This document shows positions 23,248-25,643 of a stretch of DNA of 25,643 bases, one piece after another. Source of the stretch: an uncultured Roseburia sp. (GTDB taxonomy: Bacteria > Bacillota > Clostridia > Lachnospirales > Lachnospiraceae); contig URJS01000029.1 of NCBI GenBank assembly GCA_900548205.1, forward strand, positions 1-25,643, in the 5' to 3' direction. Under the pieces are notes generated by a model. That model did not search any database. It worked only from the letters and a program-made list of their open reading frames with translations, and was not told where the DNA came from. Made by a program: the position numbers and the translations under genes. Each line of letters begins with the position of its first letter. The stretch's first letter is position 1.

Positions 23248-23565
23248 ATGGATGAAAGAGCAGTAGGGATTCTGGAGGTGTTTGGTCTGTGTACCGCCTT
23301 TCTGGCGGCAGACGCCGGATGTAAGGCGGCAGATGTGACGCTTGAGCCGTTTGACAAAAATAAGCCTGCGAATGCGGATGCACTGCCGGTGCCGCTGCTG
23401 GTAACCATTAAGTTCCGCGGAAGCGTGGAGGACGTGACGGAAGCGGTGGAGGCAGGAAAGGCAATGGCGGAATCGCTGACGGGAGTGGTACAGAGCCACA
23501 TTATTCCAAGACCGTCACAGGATACATTAAAAATGCTTGGCATCTGCGCATTTGACGTAGACTAA
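23248..23565 (+). CDS. Divergent BMC-domain shell protein (BMC-H)
   Basis: A 105-aa single BMC domain (PF00936 type) expected to form hexameric shell tiles. It keeps GILEVFGLCTAFLAADAGCKAADVTLEPF at the front, the place of the GMVETRGL...AADAM segment in common BMC-H proteins, and VQSHIIPRPSQDTLKML at the end. Between them the usual IGSGLVTV pore-side strand is replaced by a longer segment, DKNKPANADALPVPLLVTIKF, so the loop around the central pore is likely different from that of the two PduA-like tiles downstream. GAAGGAGGAAGC lies just before the ATG. It is the first of four BMC genes in a row. Confidence 0.88.
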   Translation: MDERAVGILEVFGLCTAFLAADAGCKAADVTLEPFDKNKPANADALPVPLLVTIKFRGSVEDVTEAVEAGKAMAESLTGVVQSHIIPRPSQDTLKMLGICAFDVD

Positions 23566-23612
23566 AAAATAAAATTTGCAAGCCGGGAAAAGGCAGAAAG
23601 AGAGGAAGTAAA

Positions 23613-23900
23613 ATGGCACAGGAAGCATTGGGAATGGTAGAGACAAGAGGACTTACGGCAGCGATCGAGGCAGCGGACGCAATGACAAAGTCGGCGGAGG
23701 TATCTTTGGTTGGAACAGAAAAGATCGGATCGGGACTTGTCACTGTTATGGTGCGCGGCGATGTCGGAGCAGTGAAGGCATCCGTGGAATCCGGTGCGGC
23801 AGCGGCAAGCCGTCTCGGAGAGCTTGTGGCACAGCATGTCATTCCGAGACCGCACACGGATGTGGAGAAGATCCTTCCGGGATTCCCGCAGGGCAAATAA
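23613..23900 (+). CDS. BMC-H shell protein, PduA/PduJ-like (copy 1)
   Basis: A 95-aa canonical hexameric shell protein: MAQEALGMVETRGLTAAIEA at the N-terminus, the KIGSGLVTVMVRGDVGAV pore strand and VAQHVIPRPHTDVE near the end. It is nearly the same as the protein encoded at 24402-24680, with about a dozen substitutions in the first 86 residues, so the two are tandem duplicates around the tailed BMC gene. GAGAGGAAG lies about seven bases before ATG 23613. Such proteins usually make the facets and pass diol and acid products through a small central pore. Confidence 0.95.
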   Translation: MAQEALGMVETRGLTAAIEAADAMTKSAEVSLVGTEKIGSGLVTVMVRGDVGAVKASVESGAAAASRLGELVAQHVIPRPHTDVEKILPGFPQGK

Positions 23901-23903
23901 GCT

Positions 23904-24389
23904 ATGGGGAGCTCATATGGGTTGATCGAGGTTTCCGGCGTTGTTGCCGCAGTTGATTCCTTAGACGCGATGTGCAAGGCGTCAGACGTTTCTCTTGTCA
24001 CATGGGAGCGTAAGCTTGGAGGAAGACTGGTAACGATCATCGTTGAGGGAGCTGTCTCGGATGTGAAGGCAGCCGTTGAGGCGGCAACTGACATCTGTAC
24101 AAAGAATCGTCATATTCTGGCGTCCTCCGGTGTGATTGCATCGCCGTGCGAGGAGATTCGGCGGATGGTGGAAAGAAGTGCGAGCAGACTGAAAAAGGAC
24201 AGCGCGAAGGCAGAGCCTAAGGAAGCGAAAGTGCCGGAGACAGCAGCAGAGCCTAAGGAAGTAAAAGTGCCGGAGACAGCAGCAGAGCCTAAGGAAGCGA
24301 AAGCGCCGGAGACAGCAGACATCACGGAACAGATCACGGAAAAAAAGAAAAGCAGAACGAGAAAACAGGAAAATGACCACAAAAAATAA
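23904..24389 (+). CDS. BMC-H shell protein with long repetitive C-terminal tail (PduK/EutK-like arrangement)
   Basis: A 161-aa protein: a BMC domain (about 1-88, with YGLIEVSGVVAAVDSLDAM and GRLVTIIVEGAVSDV), then a charged, low-complexity extension. The extension has three 12-residue repeats of the form EPKEAKVPETAA (about 104-139), encoded by three 36-base units, and a strongly basic end. Tailed BMC-H proteins (PduK, EutK) are minor shell parts thought to bind other factors; here the tail has no visible Cys cluster or HTH and is probably disordered. ATG 23904 lies three bases after the previous stop and has no strong site of its own, so translation is probably by re-initiation, which would keep its level low. 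Confidence 0.9.
   Translation: MGSSYGLIEVSGVVAAVDSLDAMCKASDVSLVTWERKLGGRLVTIIVEGAVSDVKAAVEAATDICTKNRHILASSGVIASPCEEIRRMVERSASRLKKDSAKAEPKEAKVPETAAEPKEVKVPETAAEPKEAKAPETADITEQITEKKKSRTRKQENDHKK
24213..24320 (+). repeat. Three tandem 36-bp repeats inside the BMC tail
   Basis: Units at 24213-24248, 24249-24284 and 24285-24320 differ by only a few bases and encode EPKEAKVPETAA, EPKEVKVPETAA and EPKEAKAPETAD. High identity between in-frame units implies recent copy-number change by slippage or recombination. Confidence 0.92.
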
Positions 24390-24401
24390 GGGGGAAGCAT
24401 T

Positions 24402-24680
24402 ATGGCACAGGAAGCATTAGGAATGGTGGAAACAAGAGGACTTACGGCAGCGATCGAGGCAGCGGACACGATGTGTAAGGCGGCAAACGTGACACTGGTT
24501 GGAACGGAGAAGATTGGTTCCGGTCTGGTGACGATCATGGTGCGCGGCGACGTCGGTGCAGTAAAATCAGCCGTAGAAGCAGGCGCAGCGAATGCAGAGA
24601 GACTTGGCGAGCTTGTAGCGCAGCATGTGATTCCAAGACCGCATACGGATGTGGAGGGAATCCTTCCGAAAATCAAATAA
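24402..24680 (+). CDS. BMC-H shell protein, PduA/PduJ-like (copy 2)
   Basis: A 92-aa canonical hexameric shell protein and close paralogue of the product of 23613-23900; the N-terminal 22 residues and the KIGSGLVT and VAQHVIPRPHTDVE segments are shared. Differences gather in the outer helix (DTMCKAANVT against DAMTKSAEVS) and the C-terminus. GGGGGAAGC lies just before the ATG. It is followed by a terminator-like hairpin and a hairpin repeat, so it ends the main shell segment; PduL expression downstream would need read-through or its own promoter. Confidence 0.95.
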   Translation: MAQEALGMVETRGLTAAIEAADTMCKAANVTLVGTEKIGSGLVTIMVRGDVGAVKSAVEAGAANAERLGELVAQHVIPRPHTDVEGILPKIK

Positions 24681-24691
24681 TTGCGTTGTTT

Positions 24692-24738
24692 GCACTGCCG
24701 TCTGAAACTTCCGGGAATTTTGGGCAGCAGTGCTTTTT
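24692..24738 (+). terminator. Terminator-like hairpin with T5 between the shell genes and pduL
   Basis: GCACTGCC (24692-24699) pairs with GGCAGCAGTGC (24723-24733), with a 3-base bulge in the right arm, followed by TTTTT (24734-24738). The loop is about 23 bases. It is likely a partial terminator, since pduL belongs functionally to the operon upstream and no clear promoter is visible after it. Confidence 0.55.
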
Positions 24739-24739
24739 G

Positions 24740-24912
24740 ATGACATAGGCAATTGCTCCGCAATCCTATGTCATCAAAACACACTTCGTGTGAGGATGCG
24801 CACTCGCATGAGAGGAAGTATTGCTTCGCAATCATGCGAGGCGCGGCAAAAGTGTGCTTCCTTTACAGTTTATTGGGGCGCGAGAGTGTGTGAAGCACAC
24901 TTTTGTTATAGG
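24740..24912. repeat. Hairpin repeat element, long copy with nested hairpins
   Basis: The left end (24740-24803) matches 14651-14714: ATGACATAGG pairs with CCTATGTCAT around ATTGC-TCC-GCAAT, then CACAC-TTC-GTGTG. The right end, CACACTTTTGTT then ATAGG (24908-24912), matches the end of the short copy. Between them are about 95 extra bases with CTCGCATGA (24803-24811) paired to TCATGCGAG (24832-24840) around ATTGC-TTC-GCAAT. A 13-bp perfect stem, 24848-24860 with 24892-24904, follows. The pduL ribosome binding site AGGAG begins inside the last bases. Confidence 0.75.
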
Positions 24913-24922
24913 AGAACGGTAG

Positions 24923-25579
24923 GTGAAAAATTTGGAAAGAAATGAAATCGAAGCGCTGACACGGATGGTACTTGCAAGTATGCAAAAGGAGAGAGACAGA
25001 GGAGACGGATTTTTGGTTCCGGTCGGCGTGAGCGCCAGACATATCCACCTGACACAGGAGGATGTGGAAACTCTTTTTGGCACTGGCTATCAATTAACAA
25101 AAAAGAAGGAGCTGATGGGCGGACAGTTTGCGGCGAATGAATGCTGCACGATTGTCGGTCTGAAATTGAGAGCGATCGAGAATGTCAGGGTATTGGGTCC
25201 TGTCCGCAGCGCAACACAGGTGGAGATCAGCACGACGGATGCCAGAAAGCTTGGGATCAGCGTTCCGGTACGAGAATCCGGGGACATTGAGGCATCTGCG
25301 CCAATCGCGATCGTGGGACCTAAGGGAGCGGTTTACTGTAAGGAAGGCTGTATTGTTGCGGCAAGGCATATCCATATGTCGCCAAAGGATGCCGCAGCCT
25401 GCGGCGTCAGCGATGGAGATCGTGTGAGCGTGCGTGTGGAAAATGAGCGCGGCACAATGTTTGAGCATGTAAAGATCCGCGTGGATGAAAGCTTTACGCT
25501 GGAGATGCACATTGATACGGATGAGGCAAATGCCAGCGACATCAAATGCGGAGATATGGCGGTAATCGTAAAAGCGTAG
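24923..25579 (+). CDS. pduL: Phosphate propanoyltransferase PduL with N-terminal targeting helix
   Basis: A 218-aa phosphotransacylase converting propionyl-CoA and phosphate to propionyl-phosphate and CoA, which recycles CoA inside the shell. Two PduL domains are visible, each with its HxH zinc motif: ARHIHL (His40, His42) and ARHIHM (His149, His151). The first 23 residues (MKNLERNEIEALTRMVLASM and onward) are the amphipathic encapsulation helix known for PduL. GTG 24923 is the start, with AGGAG eight bases upstream; TTG 24932 is a poorer choice. It is set 240 bases from the shell genes by a terminator-like hairpin and hairpin repeats. Another SD-like AAGGAG follows its stop, so the operon probably continues beyond the window. 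Confidence 0.94.
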   Translation: MKNLERNEIEALTRMVLASMQKERDRGDGFLVPVGVSARHIHLTQEDVETLFGTGYQLTKKKELMGGQFAANECCTIVGLKLRAIENVRVLGPVRSATQVEISTTDARKLGISVPVRESGDIEASAPIAIVGPKGAVYCKEGCIVAARHIHMSPKDAAACGVSDGDRVSVRVENERGTMFEHVKIRVDESFTLEMHIDTDEANASDIKCGDMAVIVKA

Positions 25580-25643
25580 AACAGAAGGAGAGTAGTCTCG
25601 GAAACACAATGCATAAAGGATGAGATTTTTGCATACAGGGCGG
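25580..25643 (+). other. Window end; next gene probably begins but cannot be fixed
   Basis: AAGGAG at 25586-25591 suggests another gene in the operon. ATG 25609 runs into TGA after four codons. ATG 25620 opens a frame to the end (MRFLHTGR), but its spacing from the AAGGAG is too long. Another frame is open from a TAG at 25577 but has no start codon. No product can be called. Confidence 0.3.

Noticed and set aside
24213..24320. CRISPR-like array from three 36-bp units
   Set aside because: The units are directly adjacent with no spacers and are in frame within a coding region; they encode a peptide repeat.
14264..24835. Two minus-strand frames (14264-14725 and 24110-24835) sharing a CASSH-VCF-DIG-like peptide
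   Set aside because: The shared peptide is only the translation of the hairpin repeat elements at 14651 and 24740; the rest of each frame is antisense to real genes.
25609..25623. Start of the next gene at ATG 25609
   Set aside because: The frame stops after four codons.

Overview
The window reads as chromosomal DNA of a low-to-mid GC anaerobic Firmicute, most likely a gut Lachnospiraceae (Clostridium cluster XIVa). The reasons are the AGGAGG-type ribosome binding sites, the YesN/YesM-style two-component system, CUT1 transporters without their own ATPase, and a glycyl-radical-enzyme bacterial microcompartment (BMC). Species cannot be fixed from the sequence alone. Essentially every real gene is on the + strand.

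Layout. (1) 1-692: one doubtful small ORF, then a non-coding stretch with two hairpins and an extended -10 promoter. (2) 693-4453: a tightly overlapping histidine kinase, AraC-type response regulator and solute-binding lipoprotein, closed by a 17-bp hairpin. (3) 4646-10738: a glycan-uptake operon with an oligosaccharide-binding lipoprotein, two CUT1 permeases, a Gfo/Idh oxidoreductase, a cytoplasmic GH29 alpha-L-fucosidase and a terminator. (4) 10875-14650: a CUT2 monosaccharide ABC transporter (double-ATPase, permease, binding lipoprotein) and a terminator. (5) 14835-25579: a consensus sigma-A promoter followed by a B12-independent propanediol-type microcompartment operon. It encodes a glycyl radical diol dehydratase and its activase, an EutS/PduU shell protein, an EutP/PduV GTPase, a class II (fuculose/rhamnulose-phosphate) aldolase, a GlcG-like heme-binding-family protein, a CoA-acylating aldehyde dehydrogenase, a zinc-type alcohol dehydrogenase, four BMC-domain shell proteins and the phosphotransacylase PduL.

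Working model (inference). Fucosylated oligosaccharides sensed by the kinase/regulator enter by the CUT1 importer and are trimmed inside by the fucosidase; free deoxyhexose may enter by the CUT2 importer. After isomerase and kinase steps not encoded here, the aldolase releases lactaldehyde. This is reduced to 1,2-propanediol and dehydrated to propionaldehyde by the glycyl radical enzyme. The aldehyde is then split into propanol (ADH) and propionyl-CoA, propionyl-phosphate and propionate (AldDH, PduL) inside the shell. The set matches the fucose/rhamnose type of glycyl radical microcompartment. No pentameric vertex protein, FucI, FucK or dedicated lactaldehyde reductase is seen before the window ends.

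The less ordinary content is: short amphipathic encapsulation-type helices on five different enzymes; a cysteine cluster spliced into the aldolase tail; a 24-bp palindromic repeat, identical at two stop codons 17 kb apart; and families of small hairpin repeats that sit directly after terminator T-tracts at three places and vary in ways that keep their stems paired.
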